Assembly (NCBI GenBank): GCA_963788015.1
Contig: CAWBEY010000010.1
Coordinates: forward strand, 124,001-188,000
Source: JBBRHH01 sp963788015
GTDB taxonomy: Bacteria > Planctomycetota > Phycisphaerae > Tepidisphaerales > Tepidisphaeraceae
Direction of reading: 5' to 3'
DNA length: 64,000 nucleotides
This document shows positions 48,203 through 57,856 of this stretch, piece after piece. The position numbers and the translations under genes are program-made. How positions within the stretch are numbered: position 1 is the first letter of the stretch; every line of letters starts with the position of its first letter. Below the pieces are notes generated by a model. The model saw only the letters and a program-made list of their open reading frames with translations. It searched no databases and was not told the origin of the DNA.

Positions 48203-49243
48203 TCAGTGGTAGTTCTGCCCCCCCACCTCCCTCCGAATCAACTCATACATGAACGCCGTAATGTCCTCTGTCTGCTCCATCAGCCGCGCGTGCTTGCCGC
48301 GCCATTCTCCCGCCAGATCCGCCCGTCCCAGCAACTCCTCGGCCACCTCCAGCCCTTCCAGCAGGCCGTTGGTGTTAAACGCCAGCCCGTACTCCTTCTC
48401 CAGCGCCACCAGATACCCCACGCGCAGATGGTTGCAAAACACGGCCGGCGTCCCCAGCACCGCCGCCTCGGCCGCCATCGTTCCTCCTTCGCCGATATAC
48501 AGCTTCGCGTGCGCCAGCAGGTCATGCACATGCTGCACGGCCACCGGATTGCGGAGTTGCTCGAGCGAGGCCGGCAAATCTCCCTCGGCCGAGATAATCA
48601 CCCGGCCAAACCGCTCCAGCCGCCCCACCACCTCCTTCAACTGCGCCTCCGAAAGCCCCCGCAGCCCCCGATCATGGGCGGCCGACCATGACACCGTCCG
48701 TAGCACGATATATGGCCGGTCCAGATCAATTCCCGCCTCCACCAGCGCCTTCGTGCCCGGCCGATAATAATTTGGATGCAGATACGACTGCACCCACACG
48801 CCCCGAAACCGCACCTGCCGCGCCCCGAAGTCTTTGGTATAGCCCATGCCGGTAAAAATCTTGGTTGCAAACGGCAGCCCCAGCATCTGCTGCAGCTTCG
48901 CATGCTCGGCCTCCTCCAGCACCAGCCGGGGAATGTGCAACAAGGCGCCCACCAGCCCGATTGAGACTCCCGTCTGCGCCAGCATCACATCCGGCCGAAA
49001 CTGCCGCGCCAGCGCCATCACCCTCACATACCGCTCGATCAACTCCCCCGCCATTCCCAACATCCCCTCGCCCTTGCGCGACAGACAACGATATTCAATC
49101 CCCAACCCCTCCAGCAGCGGCACGGCCACATCCTTCTCGCGCGTCGCCACTAGGACCGCATGCCCCTCCCGCTTTAGCCGCCAGATCAACTGTTTGAAAA
49201 AGTGAACCTGGGCCGGATGAGTAACATCAAAGAGCACACGCAT
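48203..49243 (-). CDS. DUF354 family glycosyltransferase/epimerase-like protein
   Basis: 346 residues. The start MRVLFDVTHPAQVHFFKQLI is the DUF354 hallmark. Next are KREGHAVLVATREKDVAVPL and LAQTGVSIGLVGALLHIPRL. The C-terminal half has LAHAKLYIGEGGTMAAEAAV with LGTPAVFCNHLRVGYLVALE, the nucleotide-sugar-binding region of GT-B proteins such as UDP-GlcNAc 2-epimerase. Full length, no breaks. DUF354 genes usually lie in polysaccharide or lipid-glycan loci; the neighbouring acyltransferase-like gene is compatible with that. Substrate unknown. Confidence 0.8.
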   Translation of the reverse strand: MRVLFDVTHPAQVHFFKQLIWRLKREGHAVLVATREKDVAVPLLEGLGIEYRCLSRKGEGMLGMAGELIERYVRVMALARQFRPDVMLAQTGVSIGLVGALLHIPRLVLEEAEHAKLQQMLGLPFATKIFTGMGYTKDFGARQVRFRGVWVQSYLHPNYYRPGTKALVEAGIDLDRPYIVLRTVSWSAAHDRGLRGLSEAQLKEVVGRLERFGRVIISAEGDLPASLEQLRNPVAVQHVHDLLAHAKLYIGEGGTMAAEAAVLGTPAVFCNHLRVGYLVALEKEYGLAFNTNGLLEGLEVAEELLGRADLAGEWRGKHARLMEQTEDITAFMYELIRREVGGQNYH

Positions 49244-49303
49244 GAAGTTCTACGATACTCCGCCCGTACCTCTCCCTTGGCAAGCGATGTCCAGCTACAA
49301 TCC

Positions 49304-49352
49304 GATGAAACGAATGAATTAATGCATCAATGAACCCATGAATCAATGAATC
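49304..49352. repeat. 8-bp periodic array (nnATGAAT), about 5 copies
   Basis: Between two divergent genes the sequence is gatgaaac gaatgaat taatgcat caatgaac ccatgaat caatgaat. The ATG steps are 8 bases apart from 49314 on. It ends 26 bases before the start codon of the plus-strand gene and could act as a binding-site array or be a simple repeat. Confidence 0.6.
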
Positions 49353-49377
49353 AAATCCTCTCCCCAAAGGACCGCCC

Positions 49378-50271
49378 ATGAAACCAATCCTCCGCCTCTT
49401 CCTCTTCCTCGCCCTAGTCCCAACCCTCACCCAAGCCCAAACCCCGACCACCACCACCACCGCCCCCACCAAAGGCCAGCGCATCTTTTCCACCGGCCAC
49501 AGCTTCCACTTCGGCTTCCCCGCCATTCTCGACGCCATGGCCAAATCGGCCGGCATTAAAGACAGCACCATCGTCGGCATCTCCAGCATCGGCGGGTCCA
49601 AGGTCATCCAGCACGTCGAAAACAAACAAGCACAGGCCGCCCTCAAGGCCGGCGAAGTCGACGTCCTGATGACCACCCCCATCTACCTCCCCGATCCAGG
49701 CATCGAGCAGTTCGCGCAGGCCGGCCTCGACCACAACCCCAACTTCCGTCTCACCGTCATGGAATTCTGGCTCCCCTTCGACCAGTACGAACCCCGCAAC
49801 TACATCAAAGGCCCCGATCACCTCAACCCACCCGCCAAAGTAGACCACAACGCCGCCACCCCCGAAAAACTAAAGGTAATCCACGAGCGTTACTTCAAGG
49901 AAATGGACGAACTGGTCACAACCACAAACCAGAAACTGGGCAAGCCGGTAGTGCTCGTCGTCCCGGTCGGCCAGGCCGTCATCGCCCTGCGAGAAGCAAT
50001 CGCCGCCGGAAAAGCCCCCGGCCTGGACTCCCAGGAAGACCTCTTCACCGACACCCTCGGCCATCCCAGGCCCCCGCTCACCATCCTCATGGCCTACTGC
50101 CACTACGCCGTCATCTACCAGAAATCCCCCATCGGCCTCCCTATCCCCAAAGAACTCGCCAAAACCAAGGAGCCCGAAGGCCTGAACCACCTCCTCCAGG
50201 AAATCGCGTGGGAAGCGGTAACCCATCACCCGCTAAGCGGCGTCCGAGCCGAAGCCAAACCAGCACATTGA
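49378..50271 (+). CDS. Secreted SGNH-hydrolase-like protein
   Basis: 297 residues. Signal peptide MKPILRLFLFLALVPTLTQA, then QTPTTTTTAPTKGQR linker. STGHSFHFGFPAILDAMAKS resembles SGNH block I (with G-H-S for the usual G-N/D-S), VGISSIGGSKVIQHVE the glycine block, and LFTDTLGHPRPPLTILMAYC the block V with Asp and His. This suggests an esterase or carbohydrate deacetylase acting outside the cytoplasm. The central block III Asn is not obvious, so activity is uncertain. The gene has no frame breaks. Confidence 0.6.
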   Translation: MKPILRLFLFLALVPTLTQAQTPTTTTTAPTKGQRIFSTGHSFHFGFPAILDAMAKSAGIKDSTIVGISSIGGSKVIQHVENKQAQAALKAGEVDVLMTTPIYLPDPGIEQFAQAGLDHNPNFRLTVMEFWLPFDQYEPRNYIKGPDHLNPPAKVDHNAATPEKLKVIHERYFKEMDELVTTTNQKLGKPVVLVVPVGQAVIALREAIAAGKAPGLDSQEDLFTDTLGHPRPPLTILMAYCHYAVIYQKSPIGLPIPKELAKTKEPEGLNHLLQEIAWEAVTHHPLSGVRAEAKPAH

Positions 50272-50690
50272 AAACACGAGGGCAAGCACCCTGCCTGAAG
50301 TTCTGGAAGTCCACAATTTCCGACAAATCGCATGTTATGGGGACTCGGCGCGATGCGTCCGGCGAACTGGCGGGCCGTTCGGTATCTTGCGTCGAAGAAA
50401 CCTGCGCACATCAAGGAGACCACCAGAAGGACTGCGAGAAACAGTCCGCCGCGCAGCAAACCCGCCGGGGACGGCTCGTTCAGCATTCGATCCGCCGATG
50501 ATTGCGGCACAGGAGAAAGATCGGGGGTCGACGGAATGTGTGGCGGTGGGTCTGCAGCCCGCGATACCTTGTAGGGGAAAACACCCTCTGCGTTGGCAAC
50601 GCGAAGAGCATCCTTCTCAGAATCGGCTTCGAGATCAAGATGGCGATCGGCACCAGTAGTCGCGTCAGCACCGGCTATGTGATATTTCAT
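50226..50690 (-). CDS. Small membrane protein, unknown function
   Basis: 154 residues from ATG 50690. The N-terminal ~45 residues (MKYHIAGADATTGADRHLDL; AANAEGVFPYKV-like) form a small soluble domain that, from family knowledge, recurs in planctomycete membrane proteins with a D-A-x-x-x-A-x-x-x-G pattern. A Pro/Ser linker is followed by one helix (LLRGGLFLAVLLVVSLMCAG). The last ~45 residues look unlike a natural tail and overlap the SGNH gene's end on the other strand by 46 bases, so a frameshift near 50.37 kb is possible. Confidence 0.55.
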   Translation of the reverse strand: MKYHIAGADATTGADRHLDLEADSEKDALRVANAEGVFPYKVSRAADPPPHIPSTPDLSPVPQSSADRMLNEPSPAGLLRGGLFLAVLLVVSLMCAGFFDARYRTARQFAGRIAPSPHNMRFVGNCGLPELQAGCLPSCFQCAGLASARTPLSG

Positions 50691-50748
50691 GAGTCTGCCA
50701 TGTCTGCCACAAGCCCGTTTTCGGTTCAATGAGGAGCTATTTAGATTG

Positions 50749-53700
50749 TTATTTCATGGCGCTGATGCACAACTGAAGGTAGAATGCGACTGATTTGTCA
50801 TTAGCGGCCTGCGATGCTTTCTCGAAATTGATCTTCGCTTGTGGGATCTGTCCGAGTTGCCAATAGCAGCGGCCGAGGGTGAGGGGTTGGATTTCGATGC
50901 CGCCGGCGCGGGCCTTTTCGAGAAACTCGACGGCCCATCCGTTGAGGCCACGGAAGGCATACCAGCGGCCGAGTGTGGCCAGCGCCGCGGGGTCCTGGGC
51001 GTTTTCCTGAAGGCGGTCCTGGGCTGCGCGGACGGCGGCTTCCATTTCGCGATAACCGTCGGGCCTGCGGAAGTCCCAGAGTTCAGCGGCACCGTCAAAA
51101 AAACCGCATAGCGCGAAGCGAAAATCATTGCTGGCAACGCTGGTCGAGAGGCCTTGAATGTGGTCGAAGCTCTGGATTTCCTCGCCGCGTTGGGCGTCCC
51201 ACAGCTTGAAGGTTTTGTCCTCAGAGCCGCTGGCGAGGAATCGGCCGTCGGCGCTGAAGTAGACGCTGTTACGGCAGACGCGGTTGGTGTGTCCGTCCAG
51301 CGCGGTTGGCTTGAGATCTCGCGAATCCCAGAGTTGAAGCTGGGAACTGGAATTGACATATCCAGCGGCGGCGTGAATTGCGTCCGGAGAAAAGGCGACG
51401 GCGTTCAGTGCGCCGGCATGTTTAATCGTCCGAATTTCCCGGCCGCTCGGCACGTCCCAAAAGGTCATTTCAGCCGATTCATTACCGGTCACAAGGGTGC
51501 TTCCGTCGGACGAAAGTCCAACGCAATGGACTCTGGTAACTGCCCGCTGATAGGTGTGCAGTACCTCTCCAGTGTGAAGATCCCAGAGCCTGGCGGTTCC
51601 GTCATCGCTGGCGGACACGGCGCGGCGGCCATCGCTGCTGATATCAACACCGTTGACGGAGCCGCCGTGGCCCTTGAGGACCATTGATTCGGCGCCTGTT
51701 GCAAGGTCCCACACGCTGAGGGTCGCATCGTTATTTCCGACAACCGCGGTTTTACCGTCGGGGAGGAACCGGATGCAGTTGATGTATCTGGCGTGTCCCT
51801 TGAGAAGGCGAAGTTGCTTTCCAGTGGCCGAATCCCAGAGCCTCATCGCACTGTCGGTGTTCGCGACTAGGATCGTAGTGCCGTCGGCTGAGAAAGCCGA
51901 CGCAATGGCTCGCCCGACAAGACTGTTGAGCTGGCGAGCTTCCGAGTTCTGCTGAGGGGCCCAGAGTTTCAAGGTTCCGTCGACGCTGGATGATACCAGC
52001 TTGCCGCCGTCGATCGTGGTGGAAATAGCGGTCACGCCGGCGGTGTGTCCGTTTAATCGGCAGGTTTCGCGGGCGGTTTCCAAATCCCAAATGCGTACCG
52101 TGCCGTCTGCGCAGCAGGAGACGGCGGAGTTCCCATCGGGAAGAACGGCGAGGCTATTCACTTTGTCGGAGTGGCCGGTGAATTTGCGAATCTCCATTCC
52201 GTCTTCGAGATTCCATAGCTTCAGGCATTGGTCGGACTGAGCCGTCAGCGCCTGGCGGCCGTTTTTGCAGAACACGACGGCGTAGCAGGCGCCGCCGCGG
52301 GTCTCGAATTGTCGCACCATTGTGCCGGATTTTAGATCCCAGAGTCTTACGCTACCGTGGCTGTCGGCGGAAAGCGCGCGGTCTCCGTCAGGGGAAACCG
52401 CGATGGATCTGACATCGCCTTCGTGCGTTCCGAAAGACTTGATCTGCGTGCCAGCGGCTAAGTCCCAAACCCTGAGCACGCTGTCGGCGCCGCCGGAAAT
52501 CGCGGTGCGGCCGTCGGGGAGGAACGCCACCGTGTCAACATTTCTGGAGTGGCCGGTCAACACTTTGCTGTCACCGGTCTGAAGGTCCCAGAGACGAAGC
52601 GTCGAATCGCCGGAGCCGGAGAGGGCGGAATGGCCGTCGGGGCTGACGGCCACGGTCCAGACCCGATTGGTGTGGCCGCGAAGCGTCTGGAGCTTTCGGC
52701 CGGTCTTGAGGTCCCACACCCAAAGTCCTTTATCGCCGCTGGCAACGGCAGTGACTCCGTCCGGGCAGACCGCAACGGCATAAAGCGGGCCTTCGTGGGC
52801 GTCGAGCGTGAGAAGCGGTGAGGGCGACTGCGCGTAACTTTTCGCCAGCCCCGCGTCGGCGGCGAGGGTCGGAACATCGAGTTGGGCGAAGGTCTTGAAC
52901 GCCTCGTTGTAGCTGGCACGAGCCTGCATCCAGCGCCCGGCGATCCCCAGTGCATTGCCTTGTTGAACAAGGGCATCGGCACGGCGGAGCTCGGCATTGC
53001 GTTGTTGTTCCCTGGCCCGCACTTCGTTGGCAACCGCAGTTGCTTCGTTCTTGACGGCGAGCTGGCGCTGGATCTGGGCGTTGGCTTTCTGATCCTCGGC
53101 CTCGCGCTTCTGTGCGAGCGCTTTGCGCGTCTGCTTGTCTTTTTCGACATTGGCGACCAGGGCGGCGTTGCGTTCTTTGGAGACGCGCACGTAGGCCCAG
53201 ATTGCCGTGGCCAGGAGTAGGGCGAAGACTGATGCCGCGATTGCCAATGGTGCGCGGTACTTTCGGAGTTTTTTCCTCAGGAGATAGGCGACGGTCGGCG
53301 GCTGAGCCTCAAGGGGCTCGCCGTGGAGGTAGCGGTGCAGGTCGGCGGCGAGGCCGCCGGCCGTGCCGTAGCGGCGCTCGGGCTCGCGCGCGAGCGCTTT
53401 GGAAAGGAGGGCTTCGAGGTCGGTGTCTACTTTTGGTTCGATCTGCTTCAGGCGCTTCGGCTCGGTCTCGCTGATGCGCTTCATGATCTCGATGGCCGAG
53501 CCGCTGATGTCGTGGGGGAATTTGCCGCTGAGAAGATGGAAGAGGATGACGCCCAGCGTGTAGACGTCGGAGCGGGTGTCGAGTTGGTCGAGATGGCCGG
53601 CGGCTTGTTCGGGGCTCATGTAGACGGGGGTGCCGGCAGTGGCCATATCAACCGAGAGATTTTGATCGTCGTGCTCCAGGAGCGCCTTGGCGAGGCCGAA

Positions 53701-54299
53701 GTCGAGGACCCGGGGTTGGCCGGCGCTGTCGATGAGGATATTGGCGGGCTTGAGGTCGCGGTGAATGACGCCTTTCTGATGAGCGTACTGGACGGCGTCG
53801 CAGATGACTTTCATTAGCTCGAGGATCTGGCGGCGGGAGAGGCTTTGCTGTTGGACGTGCTGATCGAGGGGGAGACCGTCGATGAGTTCCATGGCATAGA
53901 AGCAGAGGCCGGCGATTTCGCCGCCATCGTAGACGCGGGCGATGTTGGGATGTTCGAGCCTGGCGGTGAGGTCGACTTCGCGTTGGAAACGGCCGCGGGC
54001 GCGCTGGGAGCCGAAGCCGGCGGCGCTCATGAGCTTGAGCGCGACGGGTCGATGCGTGGCGTCCTGGGTGGCGCGCAGACGACCCCCATGCCGCCTTCGC
54101 CGAGGCGGCCGGTGATGTGATAGCCGGGAATCGTGGGGAGACAGATTTGCGATAAATCGGGAGCGAATGAGCTGGAGGTTTGAGGAACAGAGACGCCGAC
54201 GATTGGATCGAGCGTGACGTCCGTACCCACTGGTGAGCCGGCCGCGGCGTCGAGGGGTTGCGGAAGCTGTGGATCGCGCTGCCGGTAGGACTTGGGCAT
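50749..54299 (-). CDS. Membrane Ser/Thr protein kinase with 14 WD40 repeats and TPR-like tail (one frameshift)
   Basis: From ATG 54299, residues ~60-340 are a PknB-type kinase: LPTIPGYHITGRLGEGGMGV, then a break near 54083 that omits one base (GVVYRATQDATHRPVALKLM restored, with the ATP Lys), HRDLKPANILI, DFGLAKA and AGTPVYMSPEQAAG. A single helix follows (APLAIAASVFALLLATAIWA), then a charged coiled coil (NVEKDKQTRKALAQKREAED). From about residue 480 there are 14 WD40 units, each ending in a W-D type motif (LWVWDL, LRLWDLQ, LRVWDLA, VRLWDLK, LKLWNLE, VRIWDLE, LKLWAPQ, MRLWDSA, LSVWDLA, ARLWDLH, MTFWDVP, LQLWDSR, FKLWDAQ, AELWDFR). This is consistent with two seven-bladed propellers. A short TPR-like tail ends the chain (~1,180 residues). 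Confidence 0.88.
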
Positions 54300-54550
54300 A
54301 AATGGATTTGGATGAGGTAATGGGATTGTATCCCGGCGCGTCGAAACAATAAAATGAAAAGGGCTTGCCAGATGCGTCGGGGCGCCGGGACCGATCATGT
54401 CGGGGCAGGGCTTGCTCTGATTGGCTGGGACCACGCCAACGGGGTTGATTGTTCTCAATCGCTTCCCCCTGCTGAGCTTTCCGCTGTATCCTCCTTTACC
54501 TCCTCGACGCGCTCATTCATGCTGGCCCGGCTGGCGTCCTCCCGACGTTT

Positions 54551-54850
54551 GTGCGCGTCATAATCGTTGGCTTGGTCCAGACCATCCTCCTGGTCATCGC
54601 GGCCATTATCGTCGCCACCGCCCTCAAAGTCAGTTTCGGCGAAGTCCCCTCGGCCATCCTGAAGTTCGCGGCCGCCGCCCTCGCCAGCGGCGCCATCGCC
54701 ACGCTCATCCCCGTCGGCGGCATCGTCGCCCTCTTTATCTTCCTGGGCCTGATTATGTGGCTGTTCGAACTCGAAATCACATATGCTATCGCCGTCACCT
54801 TCGTCTATTTCCTCGCCTCCTTCGGCGTCGGTTTCGCCCTACGGTCCTGA
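54551..54850 (+). CDS. Small hydrophobic membrane protein
   Basis: 99 residues from GTG 54551. Three helices: VIIVGLVQTILLVIAAIIVA, ATLIPVGGIVALFIFLGLIM and ITYAIAVTFVYFLASFGVGF. No ribosome site is obvious and the start may differ. It lies between the kinase (divergent) and the next membrane protein (convergent). Confidence 0.55.
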   Translation: MRVIIVGLVQTILLVIAAIIVATALKVSFGEVPSAILKFAAAALASGAIATLIPVGGIVALFIFLGLIMWLFELEITYAIAVTFVYFLASFGVGFALRS

Positions 54851-54899
54851 GTCACTTCGCCTGGCAATTCAAAAGAAATTTAAGGCAACTCAAGCTCGC

Positions 54900-55829
54900 T
54901 TATTCCTCCTTGGACTCGCTCTGAGCCAAAACCTGCTGCTCGAGCAGTTCCGCGCAAGCCCGCACAAGTTGTTCGGCTTCGTCTGGGGTGATGAGGATGC
55001 GTTTCAATAACGGCCTTCGCTCCACCTTGGCCGTCCCCTGTGAATTGCGCACCCAGCCGACCAGATCGACTGAAAGAACCTGCGTTTGGCCGCAATTGGG
55101 GCAGGAGAAGAATTCCAACGATAGTTCGGGGTCGATCTCGTTGGCCGGCGGAGCGAACGTAGGCAATGCTTTGAAATCGCGGCGCTCGATGGTGGCGACG
55201 AATTCCCGGCGCTGATCGCCGGCGAACCTCGGGAGCTTGACGCGCTGGCAGCGGCTTTTGCATCCGCTACACACTGGGTCTGCGATTTTGATCGCCTTCA
55301 GGGAGACAAAGAGGCCGCATGCGAGGATTGCGCCCGACTCGAGCATCCAGAGGACGAACAAGTGAAATCCCCGAACCTGATCGCCTGTGTAGCTCCAGGT
55401 GCCTCTGGATTCGATCAACGCGATTGTGTTGAGGAGACGCAATGGATGGGTGATCAACAGCGGGTAGCCGTCCATTGAGGTGACTGAAAAGAACATGTTG
55501 TGAACCCACGCCAACCACATGGAGTAGATGGCGGCCATCGCGATGAGCGCGCCGATAAACGCGGCCAGAACTGGAAGCTCGACATGAGCTCGCCGAACCG
55601 TGTATCCGCCGAGAACGCCGACAACGACGGCCGCGACGGCGACTGCGCCGGTTCGGAAAAAGAGGTGATGAAGTTTCGGTTGAATGGCGGCATAAACAAG
55701 GCCGCCAATGATGGCGCAGACGAGAGCGGCGAGGGTCAGGCCGAAGGTGCGTTTTGGGTTGAAGGTTGAAGGGGGGGTGTAATGGACTGCGCTGTGGCTT
55801 GGCTGATAGGTTAGGAGTGGGATCGACAT
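54900..55829 (-). CDS. Multi-helix membrane protein with two CxxC pairs, unknown function
   Basis: 309 residues from ATG 55829, AGAGGA just upstream. Hydrophobic helices: TFGLTLAALVCAIIGGLVYA, GAVAVAAVVVGVLGGYTV, LPVLAAFIGALIAMAAIYSM, LFVLWMLESGAILACGLFVS. A soluble C-terminal half contains DPVCSGCKSRCQRVKLP and EFFSCPNCGQTQVLSVDLVG, together a probable zinc-binding treble-clef. Tail is acidic (QVLAQSESKEE). No frame breaks. The family is not recognised by me. Confidence 0.65.
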   Translation of the reverse strand: MSIPLLTYQPSHSAVHYTPPSTFNPKRTFGLTLAALVCAIIGGLVYAAIQPKLHHLFFRTGAVAVAAVVVGVLGGYTVRRAHVELPVLAAFIGALIAMAAIYSMWLAWVHNMFFSVTSMDGYPLLITHPLRLLNTIALIESRGTWSYTGDQVRGFHLFVLWMLESGAILACGLFVSLKAIKIADPVCSGCKSRCQRVKLPRFAGDQRREFVATIERRDFKALPTFAPPANEIDPELSLEFFSCPNCGQTQVLSVDLVGWVRNSQGTAKVERRPLLKRILITPDEAEQLVRACAELLEQQVLAQSESKEE

Positions 55830-55967
55830 GGTCCTCTTTGTTGGAGCAATATAGAGAGCGGACGGACGGTGCACACGATGAGCCAGCCCACCCAGGAGCA
55901 TTGCGGGCATGGCGCCCACAGCCAAATTGATCATCTTAAGTCTTCGGACATAAGCATGATACATTAG

Positions 55968-56696
55968 TTAAGCCTTGGCGCTACGAAGCACCGCCAACCC
56001 ATTCTTGATGGATTCGCGAAGCCCCTTCAACAAATACTTTCGCATTGGCTGGGAGCGTGTCTCATCATCTATTAGGTTTTCAAGCCTTTGAATCAAATCC
56101 GTAAGCCAAGAACTATCAGCAACGAGGTCAGACGCGTGTGAATTATTGGTATATCGGTGATCGAAACCGTACCTTAGTTTTTGTATTGCTCCATTTGAAA
56201 TCGTAGAGACCGTTTCAAAAAAATGGTCAATATTAATGAAATCGTTCAATGGACGGTCACCAATGCCGTGCTCGCGCGTGTTCGACAACATGTCTCCAAA
56301 TAGTCCGTCCTCATCGTCAAGAGTATCGAGCGCATTATTTATCGCCTGTCGCTGTTCATCCTCATGCAACCGTAAATTCGTGTCAGTGAGTCGGTCAATA
56401 AGCCATATGGTCAATGCACCGTCATGGCCATCACGCACGAATTCGTGGTGTGCGCGCCACGCTTCGACGCGCGGAAACCGTTTCTGCATGACGAGTGCGG
56501 CGATGCCGGCCTCGAACACGCTCCTGATGACGCCATCCTCAAGATCAACCGCGCCAATTGGTCTCATCCAATCACGGATGCGAGCAATTGCGATAAGGCG
56601 GCGCCAATCAGTAATCTCACCTTTGCCAATCCCAGCCAACACTATGTCAATCGTTTTCGGAATGACGCGATCGTCGAGTGCATACCAGTTTTCCAC
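55968..56696 (-). CDS. Orphan soluble protein with AT-richer composition
   Basis: About 242 residues from a GTG at 56696 (reads VENWYALDDRVIPKTIDIV), TAAGG 7 bases upstream; the frame is open further to 56906 but those codons overlap the divergent gene. It is helical and acidic, with YGFDHRYTNNSHASDLVADS and LLKGLRESIKNGLAVLRSAK. The DNA is clearly less GC-rich at third positions than neighbours (many ATT, AAT, TTT codons), suggesting recent acquisition. No homologous family recognised; the composition fits a defence or phage-related cargo gene but nothing shows that. Confidence 0.6.
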   Translation of the reverse strand: MENWYALDDRVIPKTIDIVLAGIGKGEITDWRRLIAIARIRDWMRPIGAVDLEDGVIRSVFEAGIAALVMQKRFPRVEAWRAHHEFVRDGHDGALTIWLIDRLTDTNLRLHEDEQRQAINNALDTLDDEDGLFGDMLSNTREHGIGDRPLNDFINIDHFFETVSTISNGAIQKLRYGFDHRYTNNSHASDLVADSSWLTDLIQRLENLIDDETRSQPMRKYLLKGLRESIKNGLAVLRSAKA

Positions 56697-56768
56697 TGTT
56701 AAATGCCTTAAGCTGCGGCTGCTTGAGGCAGTCTGCCGGCGAGCAACACGGCCGAGTACGACGAGGCA

Positions 56769-57770
56769 ATGATGACAAAACTCTGGAACTGGATTTTTGT
56801 TGCGGCGGTGATGGCGTGCGGCGGGTCTGGGGCGATGGCGGAGGACAAGCCGGCCTCCGTTCCAGCCGCTCTGGCGTCGTTGCCTGGAAAAGGGTTGGCC
56901 GAGCACGACTTTTTGTATGCCGGTGAAGGCCGTGATCGAAAAATATTCATCGTGCGCAAAGGAGCGATCGACTGGTCGTACGACGATCCATCCGGCAAGG
57001 GGGAAATCAGCGACGCGGTCATGCTGTCAAACGGAAGCATCCTTCTGGCGCATCAATTTGCCGTCAAGCTGATCTCGCAGGAGAAAAAAATCCTGTGGGC
57101 CTACGAGGTTCCCAAAGGATGCGAGGTACACACCGCCATGCCGATCGGCGAAAAGCATGTGCTGTACATCCAGAACGGGCCCGAGCCGGTCCTGCGGGTT
57201 GTGAAACTGGATTCAAGCGAGGTAGTCAAAGAGTTTGCGTTGCCAGTTAAGAATCATAAAAACACGCACGGTCAGTTCCGCCACGCCCGATTGACGGCCG
57301 ACGGGACGGTCATGGTCGCACACATGGACTTGGGAAAGGTCTGTGAGTACGACTCCATGGGGAAGGAACTCTGGTCAACAGACGCGCCCGGATGCTGGGG
57401 CGTAACGCCTCTGCCGGGCGGGAAAGTTCTGATCATCGACGCCAAAGGCGTTCACGAGGTCAATCGTGATCGGCGAACGGTCTGGGAGGTGACGCGCGCC
57501 GACTTGCCCGACTATACCCTGCCCGGCCTGCAGCTTGCCTGGCGGTTGCCCAGCGGCAACACGCTGCTCAACACCTGGGTCAATGAATGGAGCGGAAAGA
57601 TTGATCGCGCGACCGCGCCGCCGCAGGCACTGGAGGTCACACCAGAAAAGAAGGTGGTCTGGGCACTACGCGCCTGGTCGCCGCCGGTCGATCTGGGGCC
57701 CGCGACAACAATCCAGATCCTCGACGAGCCCTCGGCCCCGGAAAAAGTAACCTTCGGCGACATCAAATAG
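56769..57770 (+). CDS. Secreted PQQ-like beta-propeller protein
   Basis: 333 residues (or 332 from the second ATG). Signal peptide MTKLWNWIFVAAVMACGGSG-AMA. Six or seven blade-like repeats with a W-x-Y/x-V or L-W motif: AIDWSYDDPSG, KKILWAYEVPKG, GKELWSTDAPGCWG, RRTVWEVTRADLPDY, KKVVWALRAW. HGQFRHARLTADGTVMVAHM and LPGGKVLIIDAKGVHEVNRD lie between. This pattern occurs in arylsulfotransferase-like and PQQ-like propellers; no enzyme site is evident. It lies 86 bases upstream of a GH76 gene on the same strand, possibly a joint transcription unit. Confidence 0.7.
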   Translation: MMTKLWNWIFVAAVMACGGSGAMAEDKPASVPAALASLPGKGLAEHDFLYAGEGRDRKIFIVRKGAIDWSYDDPSGKGEISDAVMLSNGSILLAHQFAVKLISQEKKILWAYEVPKGCEVHTAMPIGEKHVLYIQNGPEPVLRVVKLDSSEVVKEFALPVKNHKNTHGQFRHARLTADGTVMVAHMDLGKVCEYDSMGKELWSTDAPGCWGVTPLPGGKVLIIDAKGVHEVNRDRRTVWEVTRADLPDYTLPGLQLAWRLPSGNTLLNTWVNEWSGKIDRATAPPQALEVTPEKKVVWALRAWSPPVDLGPATTIQILDEPSAPEKVTFGDIK

Positions 57771-57856
57771 GATTCGACCAGCGTATCCTTTTGGATAGAC
57801 AACGTTTCCACATCCGGCACAATCATGCACAATCAAAGTTGACGGAGCTATGCAAA

